Shown piece by piece: positions 16,377 through 24,834 of a DNA stretch of 37,837 nt. Below the pieces are notes generated by a model. That model saw nothing but the letters and a program-made list of their open reading frames with translations, was not told the origin of the DNA and made no database searches. The stretch spans positions 1 to 37,837 of the forward strand of contig JAEDDI010000017.1 in assembly GCA_016293805.1 (NCBI GenBank). Direction: 5' to 3'. The DNA is from Bacillota bacterium. GTDB taxonomy: Bacteria; Bacillota; Clostridia; Peptostreptococcales; Anaerovoracaceae. The position numbers and the translations under genes are program-made. Within the stretch, counting starts at the first letter, position 1, and each line of letters begins with the position of its first letter.

Positions 16377-17651
16377 TTATCTCCTTCCTGCCTTGAGAGC
16401 TCTCTGCCCTATATCATTTCTGTAGTATGCATTTCCAAAGGAAACATTTGTCTTAACGTTTTCATAAGCATCTTCGATTGCCTCTTCAAGAGTACCGGAT
16501 ACAGCTGTAACTCCAAGAACTCTTCCACCGCTTGTAAGAAGTTTTTCCCCTTCAAGTTTTGCCCCTGCAACGAAAACCTCAGTATTATCCGAAAGCTGTC
16601 CTATTGTGATTTCATATCCCTTCTCATACGAAACAGGATATCCTTCAGATGCCATTACTACGCAGCATGCATTTTTGTCCATAAATTTAACTTCTGTTTC
16701 AGCGAGTTTTTCATCTGTTACCGCCATCATGACAGTAAGAAGATCGCTTTCGAGAAGAGGAAGCACAACCTGTGTTTCCGGATCACCGAATCTGCAGTTG
16801 TACTCTATTACTTTAGGACCGTCATCTGTGAGCATCAGACCAAAGTAGAGACATCCCTTGAAAGTTCTTCCTTCTTTATTCATAGCCTCCATAGTAGGAA
16901 TGAATATTTTCTCCATGCATTCCTTCGCAGTCGCTTCATCATAGTATGGATTAGGGGCCACAGTTCCCATGCCTCCGGTATTAAGCCCGGTATCACCCTC
17001 ACCTGCACGCTTGTGGTCCATTGATGAAATCATCGGAACGACTGTTTTTCCGTCAGTGAATGAAAGTACCGACACTTCCGGACCCTCAAGAAATTCTTCT
17101 ATAACAATATGTTCTCCTGATGCACCGAATTTTCTGTCCTGCATCATCGATATTACCGCTTCTTCTGCTTCCTGTCTTGTCTGTGCGATTATAACGCCTT
17201 TGCCCAGTGCAAGTCCATCAGCTTTAATAACAGTCGGAACCGGAGCTTTTGCTATATACTCAAGAGCCTTTTCCATATCGTCAAATGTCTCATATGCAGC
17301 TGTAGGAATCCCGTATTTTTTCATAAGATCCTTTGAGAATACCTTGCTTCCCTCTATTACAGCTGCTTTAGCATCAGGTCCAAAGCAGGGAATTCCCTTT
17401 GCGTTAAGCGCATCTACACATCCAAGAACAAGAGGATCGTCCGGTGCAACAACAGCATAGTCTATTCCGTTTTCTGCTGCAAAAGCTGTGATTCCATCGA
17501 TATCCTTTGCACCGATATCTACACATGTCGCATCGGCTGCAATTCCACCGTTTCCCGGCAGTGCATATATTTCAGTCACCTGCGGATTCTCTTTTATCTT
17601 CTTTATTATCGCGTGTTCACGTCCGCCGCCGCCAACTACTAATATTTTCAT
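16377..17651 (-). CDS. purD: Phosphoribosylamine-glycine ligase (GAR synthetase)
   Basis: PurD joins phosphoribosylamine to glycine with ATP, the second step of purine synthesis. It is an ATP-grasp enzyme of normal length (424). The N-terminal loop VVGGGGREHAII, the P-loop segment IKADGLALGKGV (about 142-153), the GPEVSVLSFTDG segment and the NCRFGDPETQVVLP signature near the C-terminus are all present. The ATG has AAGGAG upstream and follows the purH stop by 12 bases. Phosphoribosylamine is unstable, so close expression with PurF makes sense; the PurF of this operon is unusual. Confidence 0.98.
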   Translation of the reverse strand: MKILVVGGGGREHAIIKKIKENPQVTEIYALPGNGGIAADATCVDIGAKDIDGITAFAAENGIDYAVVAPDDPLVLGCVDALNAKGIPCFGPDAKAAVIEGSKVFSKDLMKKYGIPTAAYETFDDMEKALEYIAKAPVPTVIKADGLALGKGVIIAQTRQEAEEAVISMMQDRKFGASGEHIVIEEFLEGPEVSVLSFTDGKTVVPMISSMDHKRAGEGDTGLNTGGMGTVAPNPYYDEATAKECMEKIFIPTMEAMNKEGRTFKGCLYFGLMLTDDGPKVIEYNCRFGDPETQVVLPLLESDLLTVMMAVTDEKLAETEVKFMDKNACCVVMASEGYPVSYEKGYEITIGQLSDNTEVFVAGAKLEGEKLLTSGGRVLGVTAVSGTLEEAIEDAYENVKTNVSFGNAYYRNDIGQRALKAGRR

Positions 17652-17663
17652 TTCGTGTTCTCC

Positions 17664-18848
17664 TTAATGATGGAATAATCTGATTCCGTTAAATACCATT
17701 ACCATGCCGTATCTGTCTGCCGCACTTATAACTTCATCATCTCTGATTGATCCTCCAGGTTCAGCAACATACTCAACTCCGCTCTTCTTTGCTCTTTCGA
17801 TGCTGTCGCTGAACGGGAAGAATGCGTCTGAAGCAACACATACACCGGAAAGTGTATCAAGGTATTCCCTCTTCTGCTCTTCTGTGAAAGGCTCAGGTTT
17901 TTCTGTGAAATACTTCTGCCATATTCCCTCTGCGCATACATCCTCTTCTGTCTTGTTGATGAATCCGTCGATTACATTATCTCTGACTGCTCTTGGAGTA
18001 TCTTCTCTGAAAGGAAGGCCGAGTACTCTGTCGCTCTGACGAAGATTCCATGTATCAGCCTTGTCCCCTGCAAGTCTAGTGCAGTGGATTCTTGACTGTT
18101 GTCCTGCCCCTACGCCGATTGCCTGCCCGTCTGCAGCAAAGCATACTGAATTGGACTGGGTATACTTGAGCGTTATAAGGCCGACAAGAAGATTGTTCTT
18201 TGCGTCTTCCGAAAGAACCTTGTTTTCAGTCACTATGTTTTCAAGTACGGAATAGTCCAGCTTGACTTCGTTTCTTCCCTGCTCGAAAGTTATTCCAAAG
18301 ACCTGCTTAGTCTCAGCCTTCTCAGGAACATATTCTGGATCGATCGCTATAATATTGTAACCGCCTTTTTTCTTGCTTCTGAGAATCTCAAGTGCATCTT
18401 CTGTATATCCCGGTGCTATTATACCGTCTGATACTTCTCTTTGAATAATCTTCGCAGTCACTGTATCACACACATCTGAAAGAGCGATGAAATCACCGAA
18501 TGAACACAGTCTGTCTGTTCCTCTTGCTCTTGCATAGGCGCATGCAATTGGCGAATCATCAAGACCTTCAATATCATCCACAAAGGCTGCCTTCTTGAGC
18601 TTTTCCGGCAGCACCCTGCCAAGTGCTGCTCCTGCAGGGCTTACATGCTTAAACGATGCAGCCGCAGCCATTCCTGTAGCGTCCTTGAGCTCCTTTACAA
18701 GCTGCCATGAATTGAATGCATCAAGGAAATTTATATACCCCGGTCTGCCGTTTAATATCTCAATAGGAAGATCGCTTCCGTCATTCATATATATCCTGGC
18801 CGGTTTCTGGTTAGGATTACATCCGTATTTTAGTTCAAATTCCTTCAT
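17664..18848 (-). CDS. purH: AICAR transformylase (PurH lacking the cyclohydrolase domain)
   Basis: The protein of about 394 residues matches only the formyltransferase half of PurH. It carries the LKYGCNPNQKPA opening, the catalytic-region ASFKHVSPAGAALG (the Lys-His pair of the family's KHxxPxG motif), and the C-terminal SDAFFPFSDSIERA and YVAEPGGSIRDDEV segments. It moves a formyl group from 10-formyl-tetrahydrofolate to AICAR, giving FAICAR. The N-terminal MGS-like IMP cyclohydrolase domain of bifunctional PurH is entirely absent. A separate PurO gene two positions upstream in the operon supplies that step. I chose the ATG at 18846-18848, with GGAGG at good spacing; an ATG two codons earlier is too close to it. 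Confidence 0.95.
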   Translation of the reverse strand: MKEFELKYGCNPNQKPARIYMNDGSDLPIEILNGRPGYINFLDAFNSWQLVKELKDATGMAAAASFKHVSPAGAALGRVLPEKLKKAAFVDDIEGLDDSPIACAYARARGTDRLCSFGDFIALSDVCDTVTAKIIQREVSDGIIAPGYTEDALEILRSKKKGGYNIIAIDPEYVPEKAETKQVFGITFEQGRNEVKLDYSVLENIVTENKVLSEDAKNNLLVGLITLKYTQSNSVCFAADGQAIGVGAGQQSRIHCTRLAGDKADTWNLRQSDRVLGLPFREDTPRAVRDNVIDGFINKTEEDVCAEGIWQKYFTEKPEPFTEEQKREYLDTLSGVCVASDAFFPFSDSIERAKKSGVEYVAEPGGSIRDDEVISAADRYGMVMVFNGIRLFHH

Positions 18849-18860
18849 TCTCATTCCTCC

Positions 18861-20294
18861 CTAAATATTCAGTTCAGCTTCAACTGCTCTTCTGTAGTAA
18901 CGGTCAAGTACAGGTTTAACCTCTGTTTCAAGATATTCTTCAACCTGTGAAACACTTCTGCCCACATACTCTGCAGGATTAAGCTGATCAAGAATTTCCT
19001 CCTTGCTGAGAAGAATTCTATCGTCTTTAGCAAGTCTGTCAATGAGGTCATTGGAACCTCCTTCCAGCTTGACCTTTGCGGCTGCAGCATGCGAATGGAC
19101 TCTGATTACTTCGTGAAGTTCCTGCCTGTTTCCCCCGCGCTTTACAGATTCCATCATGATGTTTTCTGTCGCCATAAACGGAAGTTTTTCCATTACCCTT
19201 CTTGTTACAACCTTATCATTCACAACAAGGCCTGATGTTATGTTTATGTATATGTTCAGAATTGCATCGACACCGAGAAATGCCTCTGATACTGATATTC
19301 TCTTGTTCGCACTGTCATCAAGAGTTCTTTCGAACCACTGTGTTCCGGCAGTCAGTGCAGGATTCAGCGAATCTGTAATCACGTATCTTGCAAGCGCTGA
19401 AATTCTTTCACTTCTCATCGGATTTCTCTTATATGGCATTGCTGATGAACCTATCTGGTTCTTTTCGAACGGTTCCTCCATCTCTTCAAATGACTGGAGA
19501 ATTCTCATATCATTTGAAAACTTGTATGCACTCTGTGCAAACCCCGAAAGAACTGAAAGAAAATATGCATCTGTCTTTCTTGAATATGTCTGTCCGGAAA
19601 CAGGAACGCATTTTTCAAATCCCATCTCATCTGCTATTAGCTGTTCCAGTTTCTTTATCTTCTCTTCATCTCCTTCGAAGAGTTCCATGAAGCTTGCCTG
19701 GGTTCCGGTTGTTCCCTTCTGACCAAGAAGCTTGAGGTTATCCATCTGGAACTGAAGATTGTTCATATCCATAATTAGCTCATTAATCCATAATGTCGCT
19801 CTCTTGCCTACTGTTGTCAGCTGTGCAGGCTGAAGGTGAGTATATGCAAGTGCCGGAAGATCCTTGTACTGCCTTGCAAATTCAGCAAGATTTTTTACAA
19901 CCTGAGCAGCTTTGTCCATGATAATTTTCGATGCTTCGCGCATTATGATAACATCGGTATTGTCTCCAACATAGCAGCTGGTTGCCCCAAGATGAATTAT
20001 AGGAGCAGCTTTTGGACACTGCTGACCATATGCATATACATGACTCATTACATCATGCCTTACCACTTTTTCTCTTTCAACTGCAACATCGTAATTGATG
20101 TCATCTTTATATTTTTCAAGTTCGCTAATCTGCTCGTCAGTTATGTTAAGCCCCATTTCTTTTTCAGCCCTTGCAAGAGCAATCCACAGTCTTCTCCATG
20201 TTCTGAACTTGAAGTTCTCAGAAAAAACATGCTGCATCTCACTGCTGGCATAACGCGTTGAAAACGGGGATAAATATCCGTCTCTGTCTGCCAT
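18861..20294 (-). CDS. purB: Adenylosuccinate lyase
   Basis: PurB removes fumarate from SAICAR and from adenylosuccinate, so it serves both the main purine path and AMP synthesis. The 477-residue protein belongs to the aspartase/fumarase superfamily. It has the SSPFSTRYAS-like opening LSPFSTRYASSEM, the HLGATSCYVGDN segment with the conserved His, and the signature GSSAMPYKRNPMRSE near residues 280-295. The ATG has AGGAGG eight bases upstream, partly inside the purO stop region. The gene lies four bases after purO. Confidence 0.97.
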   Translation of the reverse strand: MADRDGYLSPFSTRYASSEMQHVFSENFKFRTWRRLWIALARAEKEMGLNITDEQISELEKYKDDINYDVAVEREKVVRHDVMSHVYAYGQQCPKAAPIIHLGATSCYVGDNTDVIIMREASKIIMDKAAQVVKNLAEFARQYKDLPALAYTHLQPAQLTTVGKRATLWINELIMDMNNLQFQMDNLKLLGQKGTTGTQASFMELFEGDEEKIKKLEQLIADEMGFEKCVPVSGQTYSRKTDAYFLSVLSGFAQSAYKFSNDMRILQSFEEMEEPFEKNQIGSSAMPYKRNPMRSERISALARYVITDSLNPALTAGTQWFERTLDDSANKRISVSEAFLGVDAILNIYINITSGLVVNDKVVTRRVMEKLPFMATENIMMESVKRGGNRQELHEVIRVHSHAAAAKVKLEGGSNDLIDRLAKDDRILLSKEEILDQLNPAEYVGRSVSQVEEYLETEVKPVLDRYYRRAVEAELNI

Positions 20295-20297
20295 TAT

Positions 20298-21026
20298 CTA
20301 TACCTCCTGTATATTCTTGTTAATAAGGCGTTCTTCCGCTTCGCCTGTTGCAAGATCAATATATCTCACATAAAGCGATATTCTGTTGTCCTTATCCAGA
20401 TTGTTCCATATTTCTTCAGTAAACTCGTCAATATCGGACGGAATACGGGTTCTTTCAGGTTCCCCCTGAAAAGTCGGAAGAGGATTTCCGTCTGTTACAT
20501 ATGTATGGATGAAATGTCCCGTTCCGGCAAGTGAAGGATATGAGAAAGTGTATCTTGAACATGCCGAACCTTCTCTGTCAGCACTTTTTAATATGCTCAT
20601 CTCATATGTGAAGTCCCCGCCTTCAAATGAAACAACTCCGCTGATTCTTGGGGTCAGATTCGGAGCATCCGGTTCAAACTCTCTTGAAAGAAGAGCTTCA
20701 GACATTGTTTTTCCGGATCTGAGCCCGTCATATATTGTATCGGTCTGATCACCGTTTGTAACGATAAGTCTGTTGTCTATGCTCCTTACAGCAGCATAGA
20801 TTATAAGGGAGGGGTCCTCAACCTTTGATGCATCAAAAGGTTCTGTGAATACTTCTCCGTCTCTGATTGTGAATATTCTGTTTCTGCTGTTTGCGCTTCT
20901 TCCCATAATGAAATATGCTGTAACGGCACTTTTTCCGTTATCACTCTTGCCGATTACAATACCGCGTCCAACATAGGGATTGCCCTTGATCAGTTCGCCC
21001 ATATTTCTTGTCATATATACATCCAT
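20298..21026 (-). CDS. purO: IMP cyclohydrolase, archaeal PurO type
   Basis: The protein of about 242 residues resembles PurO, the IMP cyclohydrolase first found in archaea and unrelated in fold to PurH. It has the NPYVGRGIVIGKSDNGKSAV opening, the YFIMGRSANSRNRIF motif, and the GTGHFIHTYVTDGNPLP segment in the C-terminal half. The reaction closes the ring of FAICAR to give IMP, the final step. It sits between purN and purB and complements the PurH-like transformylase that lacks this domain. I chose the ATG at 21024-21026, with a perfect AAGGAGG nearby; the earlier in-frame ATG overlaps purN and has no such site. Identification rests on recalled family motifs and on the operon logic, which agree. 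Confidence 0.9.
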   Translation of the reverse strand: MDVYMTRNMGELIKGNPYVGRGIVIGKSDNGKSAVTAYFIMGRSANSRNRIFTIRDGEVFTEPFDASKVEDPSLIIYAAVRSIDNRLIVTNGDQTDTIYDGLRSGKTMSEALLSREFEPDAPNLTPRISGVVSFEGGDFTYEMSILKSADREGSACSRYTFSYPSLAGTGHFIHTYVTDGNPLPTFQGEPERTRIPSDIDEFTEEIWNNLDKDNRISLYVRYIDLATGEAEERLINKNIQEV

Positions 21027-21037
21027 GGATTTCCTCC

Positions 21038-21655
21038 TTATTTCCCAGTTATCTGTGCACATATTTTCTCTGCTGCCTCAGGAAGTATTATCCACTCCGC
21101 ATTCTCCATAACTCTCTTCTGAAGAATTTCGGGAGTATCACCTTCTTCAACCTCGACAGCCTTCTGGAGAATTATCTCTCCTCCGTCAGGAATCTCATTC
21201 ACGAAATGAACTGTCGCACCAGTCACCTTCACGCCCTTTTTTAGAACTGCCTCGTGAACTTTAAGACCGTAAAAACCCTTTCCGCAGAAAGAAGGAATCA
21301 GTGAGGGGTGCACGTTGATGATTCTCTTGTCAAAATGCTTTGTAAAGTCTTCACTTAATATGCTCATAAATCCGGCAAGTACAATCAAATCAATGCTGTT
21401 CTCCTCAAGGATTGCGGACAGTCTTCTCTCGAACTCTTCCTGACTTCCTCCGCACATGGCTTTCTTTGTCAGAACTTCCACTCTGATTCCCGCATTCTCT
21501 GCTCTTGTTACAGCATATGCCTTTGAATTGTTTGATACAACAAGACGGATTGTGCCGCTTCTTATTATTCCATTCTTCTCAGCATCGATAAGTGCCTGCA
21601 GATTTGTTCCTCCACCTGAAACCAGCACTGCAATGTTTGCCTTTTTTCCAGCCAT
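21038..21655 (-). CDS. purN: Phosphoribosylglycinamide formyltransferase (GAR transformylase)
   Basis: PurN formylates GAR to FGAR with 10-formyl-tetrahydrofolate, the third step of purine synthesis. The opening IAVLVSGGGTNLQALIDA is the phosphate-binding loop. The folate-site landmarks are LAGFMSILSEDF, the catalytic NVHPSLIPSFCGKGFYG (Asn and His), and GATVHFVNEIPDGGEII with the active Asp. Length (205) is standard. The ATG follows GAGGAGAC. It lies 11 bases after purM. Confidence 0.97.
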   Translation of the reverse strand: MAGKKANIAVLVSGGGTNLQALIDAEKNGIIRSGTIRLVVSNNSKAYAVTRAENAGIRVEVLTKKAMCGGSQEEFERRLSAILEENSIDLIVLAGFMSILSEDFTKHFDKRIINVHPSLIPSFCGKGFYGLKVHEAVLKKGVKVTGATVHFVNEIPDGGEIILQKAVEVEEGDTPEILQKRVMENAEWIILPEAAEKICAQITGK

Positions 21656-21666
21656 TATCTGTCTCC

Positions 21667-22707
21667 TCAGATTATCTCAATCTTGTCTTCTGATTCTGCG
21701 ATTTCTCCAATCACATATGCGTCACAGCCCTCATTCTTAAGAATCTCAATTGCTCTGTCAGCTGTTTTGGCCGATGCGATAACAACCATTCCCACACCCA
21801 TGTTATATGTATTGAACATGTCTCTTTCGGAAATGTTTCCTGTTTCCTGGAGAAGTTTAAAAATTGCAGGGGTTTTAACTGCATCCTTATTAATCTTTGC
21901 ACCCATGCCGTCAGGAATGGATCTTGGAACATTCTCATAAAAACCGCCTCCTGTAATGTGACTGATTCCGTGAATGTCAGCTCCCTCGATTGCCGCAAGA
22001 ACCGGTTTAACATAAATTCTTGTAGGTTCAAGAAGCGCATCCCCAAGTGTTGTTCCAAGCTCGTCGTAATATCTGTTAAGGTCACAGTTTTCGATGTCAA
22101 ACACCTTCCGTACAAGAGAATACCCGTTTGAATGGATACCTGTAGAAGGGAGCGCAATTACAACATCTCCCGCCTTCATTGTACTGTTATCTATAACCTT
22201 TGATTTATCCACAATTCCTACAGTGAAACCAGCCAGATCGTAGTCATCTTCTGCCATTGTTCCCGGATGCTCTGCTGTTTCTCCTCCGATAAGGGCGCAT
22301 CCTGACTGAACACAGCCTTCCGCAACCCCCGATACAAGTGTTGCAACTTTTTCAGGATCGTTCTTTCCTATCGCTATATAGTCAAGAAAGAATAACGGCT
22401 TTGCCCCTATGCATATGATATCATTTACACACATTGCAACACAGTCAATGCCAACCGTGTCATGTCTGTTCATTATCTGTGCAATTCTCTGCTTTGTTCC
22501 AACTCCGTCAGTTCCCGATACCAGTACAGGTTCTGTCATTCCTGTAAGATCAGGGGCAAAAGAGCCTCCAAACCCTCCAAGGTCAGAAACAACTCCGGGA
22601 ATTATTGTTCTCTGAACGTGTTTTTTCATTAGTTTTACGCCTTCGTAGCCGGCTTCAATATTAACACCGGCTGCCGCATATGCTTCTGATCTAGAATTTT
22701 TGCTCAT
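21667..22707 (-). CDS. purM: Phosphoribosylformylglycinamidine cyclo-ligase (AIR synthetase)
   Basis: PurM closes the imidazole ring of FGAM with ATP to give AIR. The protein of about 346 residues has the YAAAGVNIEAGYEGV start of the family, the DGVGTKQRIA ATP-site segment, CVNDIICIGAKPLFFLDYIA and the GGETAEHPG motif in the middle, and the HITGGGFYENVPRSIP motif in the C-terminal half. I chose the ATG at 22705-22707, with AAAGGA upstream and only two bases after the purF stop. The longer reading frame that overlaps purF by 40 bases lacks a ribosome site. Confidence 0.97.
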   Translation of the reverse strand: MSKNSRSEAYAAAGVNIEAGYEGVKLMKKHVQRTIIPGVVSDLGGFGGSFAPDLTGMTEPVLVSGTDGVGTKQRIAQIMNRHDTVGIDCVAMCVNDIICIGAKPLFFLDYIAIGKNDPEKVATLVSGVAEGCVQSGCALIGGETAEHPGTMAEDDYDLAGFTVGIVDKSKVIDNSTMKAGDVVIALPSTGIHSNGYSLVRKVFDIENCDLNRYYDELGTTLGDALLEPTRIYVKPVLAAIEGADIHGISHITGGGFYENVPRSIPDGMGAKINKDAVKTPAIFKLLQETGNISERDMFNTYNMGVGMVVIASAKTADRAIEILKNEGCDAYVIGEIAESEDKIEII

Positions 22708-22709
22708 TT

Positions 22710-24134
22710 TTATTCCTTTCCACTCCAGCAGTATGTGCAAAGTTTGCACGGTTCAATTCCTATAGCTTCTATAACTCCTTCAAGAGACTGGAATTCAAGA
22801 GATGCCAGGTGCAGCTGTTCGCAGATCACCTCTCTCATCTTCTTGCCTCTTTCTGTATTAGGTTTAAGATATTCATCGATGTGCTTCTCACCTTCTTCGC
22901 CTTCAAGTTCAAAGATAACTCTTCTTGCGATGAGCTCCATATCGCTTGTTGCTCTTGAGAAGTTAAGGTACTTGCATCCGTACATAATCGGAGGGCATGC
23001 TGATCTCATATGAACAGCCTTAGCTCCGTTGTCATAAAGAAACTCAACGGTCTCTCTCATCTGTGTTCCCCTTACAATTGAATCATCTACGAACAGAAGA
23101 TTCTTGTCCCTGATAAGTTCGGGAACAGGTATCTGCTTCATCTTGGCTACTTTGTTACGTTCAGACTGTACTGTAGGCATGAAACTTCTTGACCATGTCG
23201 GTGTATACTTGATGAAGGCTCTTGCAAACGGAAGCTTGCTTTCATTTGAATATCCTATGGCATGAGGTGTGCCTGAATCAGGAACTCCTCCAACATAATC
23301 CACTCCCTCGTTGTTACCCTGCTCATCGTCGAATCTTGCCATGATTGCACCGTTTCTGTATCTCATGAGTTCAACATTTACGCCTTCGTAACTGGATGTG
23401 GGATATCCGTAATACGACCATAAAAATGAGCATATCCTCATCTCATCGCCCGGCTCTGCAAGCTGTGTACAGCCTTCGCATGTCACTTCAACTATTTCCC
23501 CAGGTCCCAGTTCAAGCTCTGTTTCATATCCCAGCTTCTGATGTGCATAGCTTTCAAATGAAACACTGTATCCGTCATCTCTCCTGCCTATAACTATTGG
23601 GAGTCTGCCGAGTCTGTCTCTTGCCGCTATAATTGCACCATCCTCCTTGAGAATAAGGATGGATGCAGTTCCTTCAATCTCTTTCTGCGCAAACTGTATT
23701 CCTTCTGTAAACGAACTCTTCTGATTGATTAAGGCTGCAGCAAGTTCTGTCGAATTTACCATTCCACCTGTCATCGCATCGAAATGACCGCCACTGAATG
23801 ACAGATATTTTTCAATGAGTTCATCATAGTTCCTTATAACTCCTATAATGCATATTGCATATGTTCCAAGTTTAGAACGTATCAGAAGTGGCTGAGGATC
23901 ATAATCGGATATAATACCTATTGCAGATGTTCCCTTCATCTCATGCTCTATATCTGCAAACTTCGTTCTGAACGGGGAATTCTCTATATTATGAATTTCC
24001 CTCTGAAGACCTATTTCCTTATCATATGCGGCTATTCCGCCTCTCCTTGTTCCCAGATGTGAATGGTAGTCGGTACCGTAATATACATCTGCAATTGCCT
24101 CATTTCTGCTTGCAACACCAAAAAATCCACCCAT
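22710..24134 (-). CDS. purF: Amidophosphoribosyltransferase-like protein with a degenerate glutaminase domain
   Basis: PurF normally makes phosphoribosylamine from PRPP and glutamine. This 474-residue protein keeps the transferase half: the PRPP motif LLFVDDSIVRGTQ (346-358) and the PDSGTPHAIGYSNES segment. Cysteines 235, 387, 463 and 466 match, as I recall, the four iron-sulphur ligands of Bacillus PurF. The N-terminal glutaminase is damaged. It opens MGGFFGV where the nucleophile Cys of MCGxFG should stand, and the usual HNGN oxyanion-hole motif and VRYST motif are not visible (IIGVIRN and AIGIISD in their places). It may work with free ammonia, or another protein may supply it. It has a strong AGGAGG site and is second in the operon, after purE. 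Family membership is firm; in-vivo activity is open. Confidence 0.9.
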   Translation of the reverse strand: MGGFFGVASRNEAIADVYYGTDYHSHLGTRRGGIAAYDKEIGLQREIHNIENSPFRTKFADIEHEMKGTSAIGIISDYDPQPLLIRSKLGTYAICIIGVIRNYDELIEKYLSFSGGHFDAMTGGMVNSTELAAALINQKSSFTEGIQFAQKEIEGTASILILKEDGAIIAARDRLGRLPIVIGRRDDGYSVSFESYAHQKLGYETELELGPGEIVEVTCEGCTQLAEPGDEMRICSFLWSYYGYPTSSYEGVNVELMRYRNGAIMARFDDEQGNNEGVDYVGGVPDSGTPHAIGYSNESKLPFARAFIKYTPTWSRSFMPTVQSERNKVAKMKQIPVPELIRDKNLLFVDDSIVRGTQMRETVEFLYDNGAKAVHMRSACPPIMYGCKYLNFSRATSDMELIARRVIFELEGEEGEKHIDEYLKPNTERGKKMREVICEQLHLASLEFQSLEGVIEAIGIEPCKLCTYCWSGKE

Positions 24135-24145
24135 ACACTAACCTC

Positions 24146-24640
24146 CTATCTGTTGAACTGTGCAGCAATCTTAGCATCCTTCTCAAGGACCTTATCTGCA
24201 TCAGCCTTTCTCTTTGCATCCAGCTTCGCTGCTATTTCCTCATCAGTAACAGCAAGAATCTGAGCTGAAAGTAAAGCAGCATTGACAGCTCCGTTTATGC
24301 CTACAGTTGCTACAGGTATGCCCGGTGGCATCTGTACGGTTGATAAGAGAGCATCAATGCCGTCAAGGTTTGATGATTTGCATGGTATTCCGATTACCGG
24401 AAGTGTGGTATTTGCTGCAATTGCGCCTGCCAGGTGTGCTGCCATTCCGGCTGCTCCTATAAGTACGCCAAAACCAGCTGCCCTTGCACCTGCTGCGAAT
24501 TCCTTTGCTTCAACCGGAGTTCTGTGTGCCGAGAACACATGAACTTCGTATGGTATCTCCAGACTGTTCAGAGTGTCAATAGCTTTCTGCACTACAGGCA
24601 GATCGCTGTCGCTGCCCATTACAATTCCTATTTTTTTCAC
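24146..24640 (-). CDS. purE: N5-carboxyaminoimidazole ribonucleotide mutase (PurE)
   Basis: The 164-residue protein has the PurE opening IGIVMGSDSDLPVV, the SAHRTP motif (His and Arg of the active site) near 39-44, and GIPVATVGINGAVNAALLSAQIL. It belongs to the PurE superfamily and looks closer to class I, which works with PurK, than to class II. Neither purK nor purC is next to it. The start is a GTG (24638-24640) with a very strong GAGGAGGTAG site. It is the first gene of the operon and lies directly behind the ZTP riboswitch and its terminator. Confidence 0.95.
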   Translation of the reverse strand: MKKIGIVMGSDSDLPVVQKAIDTLNSLEIPYEVHVFSAHRTPVEAKEFAAGARAAGFGVLIGAAGMAAHLAGAIAANTTLPVIGIPCKSSNLDGIDALLSTVQMPPGIPVATVGINGAVNAALLSAQILAVTDEEIAAKLDAKRKADADKVLEKDAKIAAQFNR

Positions 24641-24666
24641 TGCGCTACCTCCTCGAAAATGTAAAT

Positions 24667-24707
24667 AAAAAAGGGTACACTTATCTTGTACAAAAGAAAG
24701 TGTGCCC
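24667..24707 (-). terminator. Riboswitch-linked intrinsic terminator before purE
   Basis: GGGCACACTT (24707-24698) pairs with AAGTGTACCC (24682-24673) with one C-A mismatch, and the loop can form an inner TTGTACAA hairpin. Six T follow directly. The left arm overlaps the conserved CTGGGC of the ZTP aptamer, so ligand binding and terminator formation should exclude each other. Confidence 0.88.
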
Positions 24708-24770
24708 AGACGGTCGACTGATAAAACTTCTTTGCTCCTCCGTGGTTCTCCACTTAATTCCGTCAGTTAC
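24703..24770 (-). promoter_or_regulatory. ZTP (pfl motif) riboswitch of the purine operon
   Basis: On the minus strand the leader reads AACTGACGG, then a short hairpin GTGG-AGAA-CCAC, the conserved GGAGGAGC, a variable linker, and finally GACCGTCTGGGCA. CTGACGG pairs with CCGTC to make the first helix, and the final CTGGGC is the invariant end of the pfl motif. These are the features I know of ZTP/ZMP riboswitches, which sense the AICAR-derived alarmones ZMP and ZTP that build up when 10-formyl-tetrahydrofolate is short. The ligand should break the overlapping terminator and switch on purE-purL. This fits the two folate-dependent steps, PurN and PurH, in the operon. Confidence 0.93.
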
Positions 24771-24791
24771 AAAGAATACATATATAGTTAA

Positions 24792-24820
24792 ATTTAACAC
24801 ATACAGTCTTCCTGCGTCAA
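24792..24820 (-). promoter_or_regulatory. Probable promoter of the purine operon
   Basis: TTGACG (24820-24815, five of six matches) is followed after 17 bases by TTAAAT (24797-24792). An alternative TAAATT at 18 bases is equally good. The implied transcription start near 24785 lies about 15 bases before the riboswitch aptamer. It begins just downstream of the MOSC gene, and no terminator separates them. Confidence 0.6.
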
Positions 24821-24834
24821 GAAATCTTTAACCT

